From an uncultured Dehalococcoidia bacterium (GTDB lineage Bacteria > Chloroflexota > Dehalococcoidia > Lucifugimonadales > Lucifugimonadaceae), in contig OX638325.1 of NCBI GenBank assembly GCA_951812795.1, forward strand, positions 186,001 to 250,000: a stretch of DNA of 64,000 nucleotides. The letters are read 5' to 3'. The position numbers and the translations under genes were made by a program. Every line of letters starts with the position of its first letter. Position 1 is the first letter of the stretch. Positions 41,999 through 49,433 of the stretch are shown here, piece after piece. The notes below the pieces were generated by a model. That model was not told the origin of the DNA. It ran no database searches and was given only the letters and a program-made list of their open reading frames with translations.

Positions 41999-42468
41999 GC
42001 CGTGGGCCTGTCGTCTGAACCGCGGATTGCGCGGGTTTTCGCGGATCGGCTAGGATGGGTTGTTGTTTGTTGGGGGTATTGCGTTGATGTCGGGGTTGGG
42101 TGTTTGGGTGTGGCGTGGGTTTTTCGCGTGATGGGTTGTTGGGATTCTTCGCTGCGCTCGGAATGACAAGGGTCGCGTTGGGAATGACATGAATTGGGAT
42201 CGGGATGACGTGGATCGCGTTGGGGGCTGTGCACAACCTCACTTACGACGGATTCACGGTCAGATCACGTGCGCCTCCCGTTGCCCCGCCCCTCTGGATG
42301 GGCGTTCCGCCCGCTGAAGCGCCGGCTTTCGCCGGAATGACGGTGGTTATGCACAGAACCCGTTGGGGTTGACTGGGGGTTGTTGGCCATCCCTTGCGTT
42401 CGCTTCGCTGACCCCCTCTGAATCTCCCCCTGAAGGGGGAGGGTATTAGGAGTGCGCGGGGTGCGGAA
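41999..42468. other. Repeat-rich intergenic region upstream of the toxin-antitoxin pair
   Basis: No gene. It holds a CHSERSEES-type repeat (42143-42225), a CGCCGGCTTTCGCCGG hairpin repeat (about 42314-42343) and a CCTCCCCCTGAAGGGGGAGG-like palindrome (about 42411-42443). Confidence 0.7.
42143..42225. repeat. CHSERSEES-type repeat, copy 2
   Basis: TCTTCGCTGCGCTCGGAATG followed by ACAAGGGTCGCGTTGGGAAT and two further degenerate units. Same family as 41327-41476. Confidence 0.75.
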
Positions 42469-43494
42469 CTAGCGGGATATTTCGTGGACGATGTTGATGA
42501 GGGGTTGGTTGCGGGTTAGGCGGTCTAGGTTTTGGGCTACGGTTTGGGCTCGGCGGGTGGCGGTGCCGTTGGTGGCGCCGGAGTGGTGGGGGACCATGAT
42601 GATGTTGTCTAGTTCCCAGAAGGGTTGGTCGGATGGACGGGGTGCGTCGGTGGGGGATTCGGGGTATTGGTACCAGGTGTCGATTGCGGCTCCGGCGATG
42701 GTGCGGTTTTTCAGGGCGTTGTAGAGGGCGGTTTCTTCGATGATGTGTCCGCGTGCGGGGTTGATTATGTAGGCGGTGGGTTTCATCAGTCCGAGTTCGT
42801 GGGTGCCGATCAATCCGTGAGTTGTTGGGCCTAGAGGAGTGGAGATTAGGACGAAGTCGGAGTTTGCGAGGACGTGTTCGCGGGCGGAATTGCCGCCTCC
42901 GATGTAGTTTGCGCCGTATAGTTCGCCTTCGGCTGTGTCGGCTCTTCCGGCGGCGATGACGGGCATTTCGTAGGCTTGGGCGAGTTTGGCGACGCGGCGT
43001 CCGATGGCGCCGAAGCCGATGATGCCGAAGGTTCGACCCATGAGTTCGCGGTAGGAGCCGTGTCTGCCGGGCCACATCTCCCATGATCCGGCGCGGAATG
43101 TGCGTTCGGATTTGAACAGTTCGTGGTCGAGGGCTACGGCTACTGCCATGACCCACTCGGCGATGGGTGCTTCGTGGTGGTAGGCGTTGGCGACGATGCA
43201 GCCTTCAGGGACGGCTTCGGGGTCGATGCGGTCGTATCCGGCGGCCGGGATGAGGATCGCGCCGAGGGAGTCGGCTGCTGCGCCCATTTCTTTGGTGAAG
43301 TCGGTGCCGATGAATACGTTGGCGCCGCGAAGGGATTCGGATGAGGGTTTGTTGTCGATGAACTTGGTGTAGATCCACTCGACGGGCTCGGTTACGGGGA
43401 AGGGTGGGACTTCGACTTGACCTCCCCCTAACCCCCTCCTGGAGGAGGGGGAAATTCGAGGGCGGTTAACCAGTACGCGGAGTTTGGAGGGCAT
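42469..43494 (-). CDS. D-2-hydroxyacid dehydrogenase, NAD-binding (with in-frame repeat insertion)
   Basis: 341 residues. The substrate domain includes LIPAAGYDRIDPEAVPEGC; the NAD domain has FGIIGFGAIGRRVAKLA, the catalytic Arg in INPARGHIIEETAL, a family-type IDTWYQYPES and the catalytic His in VPHHSGAT. It oxidises or reduces 2-hydroxy/2-oxo acids. Residues about 14-26 (SPSSRRGLGGGQ) are encoded by a family A palindromic repeat (43420-43451) lying in frame between beta strand 1 and the next segment. Ser/Gly-rich and polar, it would form a surface loop. No clear ribosome site is visible before the ATG at 43494. Confidence 0.88.
   Translation of the reverse strand: MPSKLRVLVNRPRISPSSRRGLGGGQVEVPPFPVTEPVEWIYTKFIDNKPSSESLRGANVFIGTDFTKEMGAAADSLGAILIPAAGYDRIDPEAVPEGCIVANAYHHEAPIAEWVMAVAVALDHELFKSERTFRAGSWEMWPGRHGSYRELMGRTFGIIGFGAIGRRVAKLAQAYEMPVIAAGRADTAEGELYGANYIGGGNSAREHVLANSDFVLISTPLGPTTHGLIGTHELGLMKPTAYIINPARGHIIEETALYNALKNRTIAGAAIDTWYQYPESPTDAPRPSDQPFWELDNIIMVPHHSGATNGTATRRAQTVAQNLDRLTRNQPLINIVHEISR
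43420..43451. repeat. Family A palindrome inside the D-2-hydroxyacid dehydrogenase gene
   Basis: CCTCCCCCTAACCCCCTCCT and GGAGGAGGGGG match the intergenic family A units closely and keep the reading frame open (no stop, 13 codons or so). Confidence 0.85.
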
Positions 43495-43595
43495 GGGATG
43501 GGCCGTAGGAAAAGAGGCGGGTGTTTGGGAGAGGTTTTTGGTTGACGGTTGCGTGGTGGAAGTTTACCTTGCTCCGCCCTTTTGGCCACCCCGGT

Positions 43596-43635
43596 TGCCC
43601 TCACCCTAGCCCTCTCCCGCCGAGCGGGAGAGGGG
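43596..43635. repeat. Family B palindrome, copy 2
   Basis: TTGCCCTCACCCTAGCCC followed by CTCTCCCGC-CGA-GCGGGAGAG. Confidence 0.85.
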
Positions 43636-43716
43636 ATAAATCGGTGGTTGATTCGACTGGTAAAGCGTAATGAATTTGAGTGGTTTTGAGGGGGATCTAT
43701 TTGCGGCAAACCAAAA

Positions 43717-43936
43717 GGCGACCGCAAGCGTAGCCCCTACGGTTGGGTTGTTGTGGACCGTGTGGGTTTTGCCGCGAACGAGGCGAGGGCGACCACAAGG
43801 GTCGCCCCTACAGTTGGGGTCCGAGCGGGAGGGAATCCCTAGAAGTCGGGTTGGCCGGAGGGCCAGTTACAGTTGTCGGGTGGCCAGACGTTTCTTATAC
43901 GGGAATGGTAAGGGCGACCACAAGGGTCGCCCCTAC
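43717..43936. repeat. Family D repeats (GGGCGACC...GGTCGCCC), three copies
   Basis: The core GGGCGACCACAAGGGTCGCC pairs with itself (GGGCGACC / GGTCGCCC) and is followed by CCTACNGTT. Copies 2 and 3 are 125 bp apart as part of a tandem duplication; copy 1 is more diverged (GCGACCGCAAGCGTAGCC). Confidence 0.8.
43839..43893 (-). pseudogene. Duplicated 3' end of the ABM-domain gene
   Basis: On the minus strand the frame reads NVWPPDNCNWPSGQPDF and stop, nearly the same as the last 17 residues of the neighbouring gene (NVWPPDNFNWSSGQPDF and stop), 120 bp away. Each copy is preceded on the plus strand by a family D repeat, so a unit of about 120-125 bp was duplicated in tandem. It is a gene remnant, not a gene. 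Confidence 0.8.
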
Positions 43937-43958
43937 GGCTGAAGTCCGACGGGAAACC

Positions 43959-44678
43959 CTAGAAGTCGGGTTGGCCTGAGGACCAGTTGAAGTTGTCGGG
44001 CGGCCAGACGTTTCGGCCTCGGCGGGCACCCATGTTTCCGGCCATTGAGGCGTCTCGGCGTTCTTCGTCGTACCAGTCGGCTACTGTGTCGCGCCATTGT
44101 TTGATGTGGGGCGTTGCGACGTGGTAGTCGAATGCGGCGGCGTTTACGTAGACTTCGTAGAGGTATAGCTCAGTTGGGTCGTCGATGTTTTGGTAGACGT
44201 CGAAGCGTAGGCATCCGGGCTCTTCGTGGGTGGAGCCGATACCGTCGAGTGTGACTGCGTCGATGAAGTCGTCGACCTTGTCGGCTTGGACGTATTGTGG
44301 AGCGTGGATGACGTGGAGGGTGCCAGATTGGAATGCGGGGTCGTCGACGGCGCCGGGGCGATAGGCGTCCCAGTCGGCGGGTCCGGCGGGGTAGACAGAT
44401 CGGCAGAATGAGACTTCAGGCGGCTCAGCGAACATGTCGGCGGATGCATCGCGCCACTGGTGGAAGTGGTACGCCATCGTGTGGTACTGGAACGCGGCTT
44501 CGTCTTCGTAGACCTCGCAGAAGGCGAACTTTGTGGGGTCTTCGTCGTCTTGGATAATGTCGAAGCGATAGCAGTTGGGCTCGCCGAGAACGGAGCCTAC
44601 GCCGTCGCCGATAGAGGCTTCAATGAAGTCGTCGATGCGGTCATCTTTGACCTTTAGACGTACCATGAGGATGTACAT
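43959..44678 (-). CDS. Tandem antibiotic-biosynthesis-monooxygenase (ABM) domain protein
   Basis: 239 residues from the ATG at 44678, which has AGGAGA 6 bases upstream. Two ferredoxin-fold ABM domains follow each other: residues 1-100 (RLKVKDDRIDDFIEASIGDG, EPNCYRFDIIQDDEDPTKF, YHFHQWRDASADMF) and 115-205 (YVQADKVDDFIDAV, EPGCLRFDVYQNIDDPTEL, HIKQWRDTVADWY). Such proteins are cofactor-free monooxygenases or heme-degrading or quorum-related enzymes; the function here is unknown. The open frame continues upstream through an array of repeats to 45170, which is an artefact. A duplicate of its 3' end lies downstream. Confidence 0.85.
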   Translation of the reverse strand: MYILMVRLKVKDDRIDDFIEASIGDGVGSVLGEPNCYRFDIIQDDEDPTKFAFCEVYEDEAAFQYHTMAYHFHQWRDASADMFAEPPEVSFCRSVYPAGPADWDAYRPGAVDDPAFQSGTLHVIHAPQYVQADKVDDFIDAVTLDGIGSTHEEPGCLRFDVYQNIDDPTELYLYEVYVNAAAFDYHVATPHIKQWRDTVADWYDEERRDASMAGNMGARRGRNVWPPDNFNWSSGQPDF

Positions 44679-44772
44679 TTGGTTCTCCTGATTGTTGGGT
44701 GGGCTTTGATTGCCGTTATGGAGTATATCGCGGGGATTGAAAATCACCCCTCCTTGAGGGGGATTTTGGCGC
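44679..44772. other. Short spacer between the ABM gene and the family A array
   Basis: No gene seen; the family A/B2 array begins at 44773 and continues to 45153. Confidence 0.6.
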
Positions 44773-45153
44773 GGCCTCCCCCTAGCCCCCTCCTGAAGGA
44801 GGGGGATTTTGGTGCGGCCTCCGGCTGGTCGACCGCTGGAGGGGTGGGGGGGGGTGGCGTGGCCTCCCCCTAGCCCCCTCCTGAGGGAGGGGGGAATTGT
44901 GGTTTGGCCTCCGGCTGGTCGGCTGCTGGAGGGGGGGTTGGCGTGGCCTCCCCCTAGCCCCCTCCTGAAGGAGGGGGGATTTGTGGTTTGGCCTCCGGCT
45001 GGTCGGCTGCTGGAGGAGGGGATTTTGGCGTGGCCTCCCCCTAACCCCCTCCTGAAGGAGGGGGAATTGTGGTTTGGCCTCCGGCTGGTCGACTGCTGGA
45101 GGAGGGTATTTTGGTGCGGCCTCCCCCTTGCCCCTTCCTGGAGGAAGGGGGAT
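44773..45153. repeat. Tandem array 1: five family A palindromes alternating with a second repeat, period about 86 bp
   Basis: Family A units begin at 44773, 44861, 44945, 45032 and 45118, spacings 88, 84, 87 and 86 bp. Each is GGCCTCCCCCTAGCCCCCTC then CTGA(A/G)GGAGGGGG. Between them lies a second unit, GTTTGGCCTCCGGCTGGTCG followed by (G/A)(C/T)TGCTGGAGGAGGG, repeated four times. The frames are open through the whole array, which produces long spurious reading frames. It ends 59 bp before the DUF559 gene. Confidence 0.9.
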
Positions 45154-45211
45154 TTTTGGGGGATTGCCATTTTGGTTGGATGGATTTGTTGATGGGGTGT
45201 ATGGTGTACGT

Positions 45212-45574
45212 ATGTACTTCAAGACTCGTAAGCAATATCTTCGTGCTAAGTCGATGCGCCAATCTCCTACGGATGCGGAGAGGTTGGTTTGGGAGCATCT
45301 TCGGGCTAGGCGGTTGGATGGTTATAAATTTCGTCGGCAGATGCCGATTGATGGGTTTATCGTCGATTTTGCGTGTTTCAGGTCGAAGCTTGTCGTTGAG
45401 TTTGATGGTGGTCAGCACATGGAGCGAATGGTGCATGATGAGTTTCGGACGGCGGTGATCACTCGGAATGGTTACGAGGTTTTGCGTTTTTGGAATGGTG
45501 AGGTTTTCGAGAATCTTGAGGGTGTTTTGGAGACGATTCTTGTTCATTTGCAACGGAAGGGAGGGGAGCGGTGA
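45212..45574 (+). CDS. DUF559 (Vsr-like, PD-(D/E)xK fold) endonuclease-like protein
   Basis: 120 residues from the ATG at 45212. Features of DUF559: the N-terminal basic helix region TRKQYLRAKSMRQSPTDAE, LVWEHLRARRLDGYKFRRQMP, the core GFIVDFACFRSKLVVEFDGGQH containing the acidic active-site residues (VDF ... VEFDGGQH), and NGYEVLRFWNGEVFENLEGVLETIL. Such proteins are thought to be nucleases related to very-short-patch repair enzymes, sometimes with methyltransferases, but none is near. It stands alone between two palindromic repeat arrays. A longer frame upstream is translated repeat and is not used. Confidence 0.88.
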   Translation: MYFKTRKQYLRAKSMRQSPTDAERLVWEHLRARRLDGYKFRRQMPIDGFIVDFACFRSKLVVEFDGGQHMERMVHDEFRTAVITRNGYEVLRFWNGEVFENLEGVLETILVHLQRKGGER

Positions 45575-45597
45575 TTTGGGGGCATGGCTTTTGCGGT

Positions 45598-46035
45598 GGC
45601 CTCCCCCTAGCCCCCTCCTGAAGGAGGGGGATTTTTCGTTCCCATGTTCTCCGTCTGAAGGCGAGGGGGATTTTTCGTTGCGCTAACGGTCGTTGCGAGT
45701 TGCGGTGGCCTCCCCCTGGCCCCCTCCTGAAGGAGGGGTGATGGAGGCGCTGGCGGCTGCTGACGGAGGGTGATTTGGGTAGCTGGTGGGCGTCTTGGCG
45801 GTCGTGGCGAGTTGCGGTGGCCTCCCCCTAACCCCCTTCTGAAGGAGGGGGGACTATTCGTTGCCATGGTCTCCGTCTGAAGGAGGGGTATTTTTCGTTG
45901 CGCTGGCGGTCGTTGTTAGTTGCGGTGGCCTCCCCCTGGCCCCCTCCTGAAGGAGGGGGGACTATTCGTTGCCATGGTCTCCGTCTGAAGGAGGGGGGTT
46001 ATTCGTTCCCATGGGCTCTGTCTGAAGGTGGGGGA
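45598..46035. repeat. Tandem array 2: four family A palindromes in units of about 110 bp
   Basis: Family A units begin at 45598, 45707, 45819 and 45927, spacings 109, 112 and 108 bp. The rest of each unit is a conserved block with CCATGGTCTCCGTCTGAAGG, GGGG(T)ATTTTTCGTTGCGC, and TGGCGGTCGTTG(T/C). The last unit decays to a TCTGAAGGTGGGGG end. The array starts 24 bp after the DUF559 stop. No gene is seen between 45575 and 46061. Confidence 0.9.
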
Positions 46036-46061
46036 ATAGCATTACGCCGACAGGATGAAGC

Positions 46062-46814
46062 CTATCCCCGCCCGATGTAGAGCTGCTGGTTGGGGATGAC
46101 GATGGCTTCTAGCATGTTGACGTCGGCTGGTAGCGTTGCCATTAGGAGGGCGGTTCGGGCTATGTTTTCTACGTCCATCATGGGTTCGGGGCCTTCGTCT
46201 CGGCCGGAGCCGGATCGGGCGTCGGCTCGGCGTTCGACCATGGTGTTGCCGGGGTGGAGTGCGGAGACCGAGATGTTGATGTCACGGCCTTCGATGGCGG
46301 CGGATTGGGTGAGGCCCCAGACGGCGTGTTTCGACGTGGTGTAGGCGGCGGCGGAGTGTCGGGAACGCTGGGCGGCGATGGAGCCGATGTTGATGATGCG
46401 CCCGCCGCCTTGGGGCCGCATGATTTTGAAGGCTTGTTTGGTGCAGTAGAACATTCCGGTGACGTTGGTGTTCATCACGCGGAGCCATTTTTCCGAGGAG
46501 AGGGTTTCGATGGGGTCGCCTTCGACGGAGCCTGAGTTGTTGACTAGGATGTCGAGTCGTCCATGGGCTTCCATGACGGATTGGAAGACCGATTCAACGC
46601 TCGGTTCGTCGGTAACGTCCATGGATAGAGGAGTGACCTCGGTTCCAGATTCGGCAGAGAGTTCGTCCGCAGTTGCTTGCAATCGATCCATGTTGCGGGC
46701 GGCGATGGTGACGTTTGCGCCGTTGTTTGCGAAGATGCGGGCGATGCCTTTGCCGATGCCGGTGCCACCGCCGGTGACGAGTGCGATTTTGCCTTCTAGT
46801 GATTCAGTGCTCAA
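46062..46814 (-). CDS. Short-chain dehydrogenase/reductase (classical SDR)
   Basis: 250 residues from the TTG at 46814, which has GGAGGA 6 bases upstream. It shows the cofactor site ALVTGGGTGIGKGIARIFA, DILVNNSGSVEG (NNSG in place of the usual NNAG), IINIGSIAAQRSRHSAAAYTTSKHAV with the catalytic Ser-Tyr-Lys (YTTSK), and a C-terminal MLEAIVIPNQQLY. It reduces or oxidises an unknown alcohol or ketone. The longer frame to 47792 is a shadow of the MFS gene. It is the downstream neighbour of the MFS gene (20 bp). Confidence 0.92.
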   Translation of the reverse strand: MSTESLEGKIALVTGGGTGIGKGIARIFANNGANVTIAARNMDRLQATADELSAESGTEVTPLSMDVTDEPSVESVFQSVMEAHGRLDILVNNSGSVEGDPIETLSSEKWLRVMNTNVTGMFYCTKQAFKIMRPQGGGRIINIGSIAAQRSRHSAAAYTTSKHAVWGLTQSAAIEGRDINISVSALHPGNTMVERRADARSGSGRDEGPEPMMDVENIARTALLMATLPADVNMLEAIVIPNQQLYIGRG

Positions 46815-46834
46815 GGGTTGTCCTCCGAATTTCG

Positions 46835-48337
46835 CTACGTTTGCTGGGTTTCGTTTTTTCCGGGTTTCGTCAGGAAAGAAGTGATGAGGGCTAAGGCTAC
46901 TATGCCAGTCGCGGCGAGGTACGCGTATCTCCAACCGTCCATGAATGCAGAGCCAGCCTCGGGTGTGTGCTCGAGTTCGCCTAGAGGGATGTTGTAGCCG
47001 CGAGCGATCATTACGCCAGCGATGATTGCGGTGATGACGGCTTGGCCGGAGACGTTTCCGAGGTTGCGGGTGAGGTTGATGATTGCGCTGACAAGTCCGT
47101 ATGTGGATCGGGGAACCGAGCCCATGGTTGCGCTGGCGTTGGGTGCGGACCATGCACCCATTGCTAGGCCGTTGATGAGGACGACAACGGCGATGTAAAA
47201 GAGGTTCGAGGTGTCGTTCAGGGTTGCGAGTGCGATGCCGGTGAGGACTAGGAAGAAGAAACCACCCATCATGAATGGTCGGACGCCGTATCGGTCGGAG
47301 AGTCGACCGAAGACTTGCGCACCGATGCCCATACCGATGGCCATCATGAGCATTACGCCGGAGGCGAGGATTTCGGGCCAACCGCGGAATGCGACGAGGT
47401 AGATCGGTAGGACGAACAGTGTGGCAGATGAGCGCATGAATGCGAGGTATCGAGTGATGATGGAGTATTTGAAGACGCTGATTTTGAAGAGTCGGAGGTC
47501 TACCATCGGGTGTGGTGTTTTGAGTTGCCACCATACGAATACGATGAGCGTTGAGATGCCGACGAATGCGCCGGTGATGATAATCGGTGAGCCCCAAGCG
47601 AGGGCGAATGGGTTGGTGATGGTAAGGATGATGATTGCGGTTGCGACGGCGGAGAGGGCAGCTCCGAGCCAGTCGTAGGGAGGTCGTTTTTCGCCGGAGA
47701 AAGAGCCGATGCGTTCGTCTTTGAGGATGTACAGGCCCCAGAAGAATGCGACGGTGGTGGGGATTGCCATGAAGATAAAAAGGGCTTGCCACGGCAGGAA
47801 TTGGAGAGTGACGCCTGAAACGACGGTCCCAGCCGCGCCACCGATGGCGACGGCGGTGGTTTGGCTTCCGAGTGCTTTACCGCGTTCGTTTTCGGGGAAG
47901 ACCGACGTGGTGATGGCGGTGGAGACGGATTGTCCCATCGAACTTCCGATGGACATGATGACGCGGGTAACGATGAGGAATGTGAGACTGGTAGCGAAAG
48001 CGCAGGCGATGGCGCCCCCGCCGAAGAGGACCATACCGATGAGGTGGAACTTCTTACGTCCGATCATGTCGGCCACTTTGCCGAGAGGGACCATTAAGGA
48101 ACTGATGGTGAGGGATTGTGCGATGACGAGGAGGGATGCTTCTTTGAAGGTGATTCCGAAATCTTCGGCGATGGCGGGTAGAGCAAGGAAGATGATGCTG
48201 AAGCTCATCACCATCGTGACGAGGGAAAGTCCGACGGCCATGAATGCGCGCCACTTGTACCAAGCGTTTTCGGGTGCGCCGGGATCCCAAACAGGCGGGT
48301 TAGCCGCGGGTTGCTGGATGGTCTGGGTGTCTGCCAT
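46835..48337 (-). CDS. MFS transporter, EmrB/QacA (DHA2) type
   Basis: 500 residues with 12-14 hydrophobic segments. MFS motif A appears as GKVADMIGRKKFHLIGMVL between TM2 and TM3, and again more weakly as GRLSDRYGVRPF in the second half. SMGQSVSTAITTSVFPENERGKAL and WQALFIFMAIPTTVAFFWGL are typical of the 14-TM drug/proton antiporter group. It probably expels an organic compound across the inner membrane. SDR gene follows it immediately, suggesting a joint role. A palindrome stands 10-23 bases upstream of the ATG. Confidence 0.9.
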   Translation of the reverse strand: MADTQTIQQPAANPPVWDPGAPENAWYKWRAFMAVGLSLVTMVMSFSIIFLALPAIAEDFGITFKEASLLVIAQSLTISSLMVPLGKVADMIGRKKFHLIGMVLFGGGAIACAFATSLTFLIVTRVIMSIGSSMGQSVSTAITTSVFPENERGKALGSQTTAVAIGGAAGTVVSGVTLQFLPWQALFIFMAIPTTVAFFWGLYILKDERIGSFSGEKRPPYDWLGAALSAVATAIIILTITNPFALAWGSPIIITGAFVGISTLIVFVWWQLKTPHPMVDLRLFKISVFKYSIITRYLAFMRSSATLFVLPIYLVAFRGWPEILASGVMLMMAIGMGIGAQVFGRLSDRYGVRPFMMGGFFFLVLTGIALATLNDTSNLFYIAVVVLINGLAMGAWSAPNASATMGSVPRSTYGLVSAIINLTRNLGNVSGQAVITAIIAGVMIARGYNIPLGELEHTPEAGSAFMDGWRYAYLAATGIVALALITSFLTKPGKNETQQT

Positions 48338-48346
48338 TAGGGATGC

Positions 48347-48360
48347 GACGCACGTGCGTC
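48347..48360. promoter_or_regulatory. Perfect 14-bp palindrome before the MFS gene
   Basis: GACGCACGTGCGTC lies 10-23 bases before the MFS ATG (48337). It could be an operator, or part of a repeat unit continuing AGCGAAGGAATGACAC. Confidence 0.35.
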
Positions 48361-48397
48361 AGCGAAGGAATGACACTAGAGTATAGCGAAGTGGGTT

Positions 48398-48472
48398 ATT
48401 GAACTAGGATGCGGGTGGAGGATGTGGACCCCCTTTGTCCTTCGGACATTTCCCCCGCAAAGCGGGGGAAAC
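48398..48472. repeat. GAACTAGGATG-type repeat and family C palindrome
   Basis: TATTGAACTAGGATGCGGGT (48398-48417) is followed by a family C copy at 48429-48472: CCCCCTTTGTCCTTCGGACA then TTTCCCCCGC-AAA-GCGGGGGAAA. The rest of 48338-48568 contains a degenerate GC-rich palindrome and no gene. Confidence 0.8.
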
Positions 48473-48568
48473 CCTGCTGCCCCGTGCATCCCCCGCTCAA
48501 TTCGCTGCGCTCATTCGCGCCCCCTTGTATTGTGTCCTCTTTTTTGGGCGAAGGGGGCGTGATGGGTG

Positions 48569-49309
48569 TTAGTGCACGTCCATGCGTTTTAGGCGCCAGA
48601 TGGTGGCTATGTTGGAGAGGATGATTACGGTTAGCAGGGCGATGATGGCGTATTCGATGGGGGGTAGTTGGTTGGAGCCGGATATGGGGGCGTCGATGAG
48701 GGTTGAGTTGAGTTCTTGCATTATCGATAGGGTGTTGCCGCTGATGCTGACGTATTTCAGGCCGGGTATTGCGGATGAGATGAGTGCCTCGAAGCCGAAG
48801 ACGTAGACGATTCCGAAGACGACGGCTCGTGTCGTGAGGGTGCCCACGAAAGCGAACAAAGAGACGAAGGCGATGGATCCGATGAGTATGCCGAAGGCTC
48901 CGACGATAGCGGCAGAGTAGGCGTCGTCTTGGATTACAAGAAGTACGGAGACAAAGGTGGTGATGGCCAATGGGATGGCGACGATGAATACAGCCGCGAG
49001 CATCTTTGGTATCGAGATTTGCCATCGGGCGATAGGGGAGAGCATGAGGTTTGTGAGAGTTCGGTCTTCGATTTCGTCGGCGAAGACTGGTGCAGCGACT
49101 ATGAGTGCGATGAGGGGCAGTCCGGTGTTGAAGATCAGTCGTTGGATGAAACCTTGGGTTGAGTCGGCGTCCCATTCGATGTTGAGGATTTCGCTGACGA
49201 TGGCGATGACGAGTGGGATCGCGGCGAGTATCAGCAGAACCGCGACGCGGCGAATCGAGATCGATTGCCGGATTGCGAGGATGAAGATTGTTTCTGCGAT
49301 GGTGCCCAT
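48569..49309 (-). CDS. ABC-2 type exporter permease (second pair)
   Basis: 246 residues with six hydrophobic segments: a start near RQSISIRRVAVLLILAAIPLVI, an EIEDRTLTNLMLSPIARWQI loop, and a LNSTLIDAPISG loop before the last helix. This is the ABC2_membrane fold (NatB-like or YhfE-like). It pairs with the ATPase encoded upstream at 49434-50384, from which a family C repeat separates it. The substrate is unknown. Confidence 0.82.
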   Translation of the reverse strand: MGTIAETIFILAIRQSISIRRVAVLLILAAIPLVIAIVSEILNIEWDADSTQGFIQRLIFNTGLPLIALIVAAPVFADEIEDRTLTNLMLSPIARWQISIPKMLAAVFIVAIPLAITTFVSVLLVIQDDAYSAAIVGAFGILIGSIAFVSLFAFVGTLTTRAVVFGIVYVFGFEALISSAIPGLKYVSISGNTLSIMQELNSTLIDAPISGSNQLPPIEYAIIALLTVIILSNIATIWRLKRMDVH

Positions 49310-49366
49310 TAGTGTTCTTTGCGAAACTCTAGTCTAGGTAATTTCTCTTTGATCAAGCGGCAACAG

Positions 49367-49410
49367 CCCCCTTTGTCCTTCGGACATTTCCCCCGCCGAG
49401 CGGGGGAAAA
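49367..49410. repeat. Family C palindrome inside the ABC exporter gene run
   Basis: CCCCCTTTGTCCTTCGGACA followed by TTTCCCCCGC-CGA-GCGGGGGAAAA. It sits in the 124-bp gap between the second ATPase and its permease; it might act as a partial terminator or mRNA-processing site. Confidence 0.85.
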
Positions 49411-49433
49411 CCTAGGTTAGTAATTGCACTCCA

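Larger units (their letters stand above)
43495..43958. other. Repeat-rich spacer between two genes
   Basis: It holds a family B palindrome (43596-43635), three family D repeats (43717-43740, 43786-43811, 43911-43936) and a duplicated 3' gene end (43839-43893). No intact gene. Confidence 0.75.

Noticed and set aside
43839-43893. A second small gene next to the ABM gene
   Set aside because: It encodes only 17 residues identical in type to the 3' end of the neighbour, so it is a duplicated gene end.
44679-45170. N-terminal extension of the ABM gene through GGAGGGG units (Ser/Pro/Gly/Arg-rich)
   Set aside because: It is translated repeat array; a strong ribosome site precedes the ATG at 44678.
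44773-46035. CRISPR array
   Set aside because: Units are 86 or 110 bp with long GC-rich palindromes, and the parts between palindromes are themselves repeated, not unique spacers. No cas gene is present.
46062-47792. 576-residue frame on the minus strand spanning the SDR gene and beyond
   Set aside because: The upstream part is a His/Arg-rich shadow of the MFS gene. The SDR starts at TTG 46814 with a good GGAGGA site.
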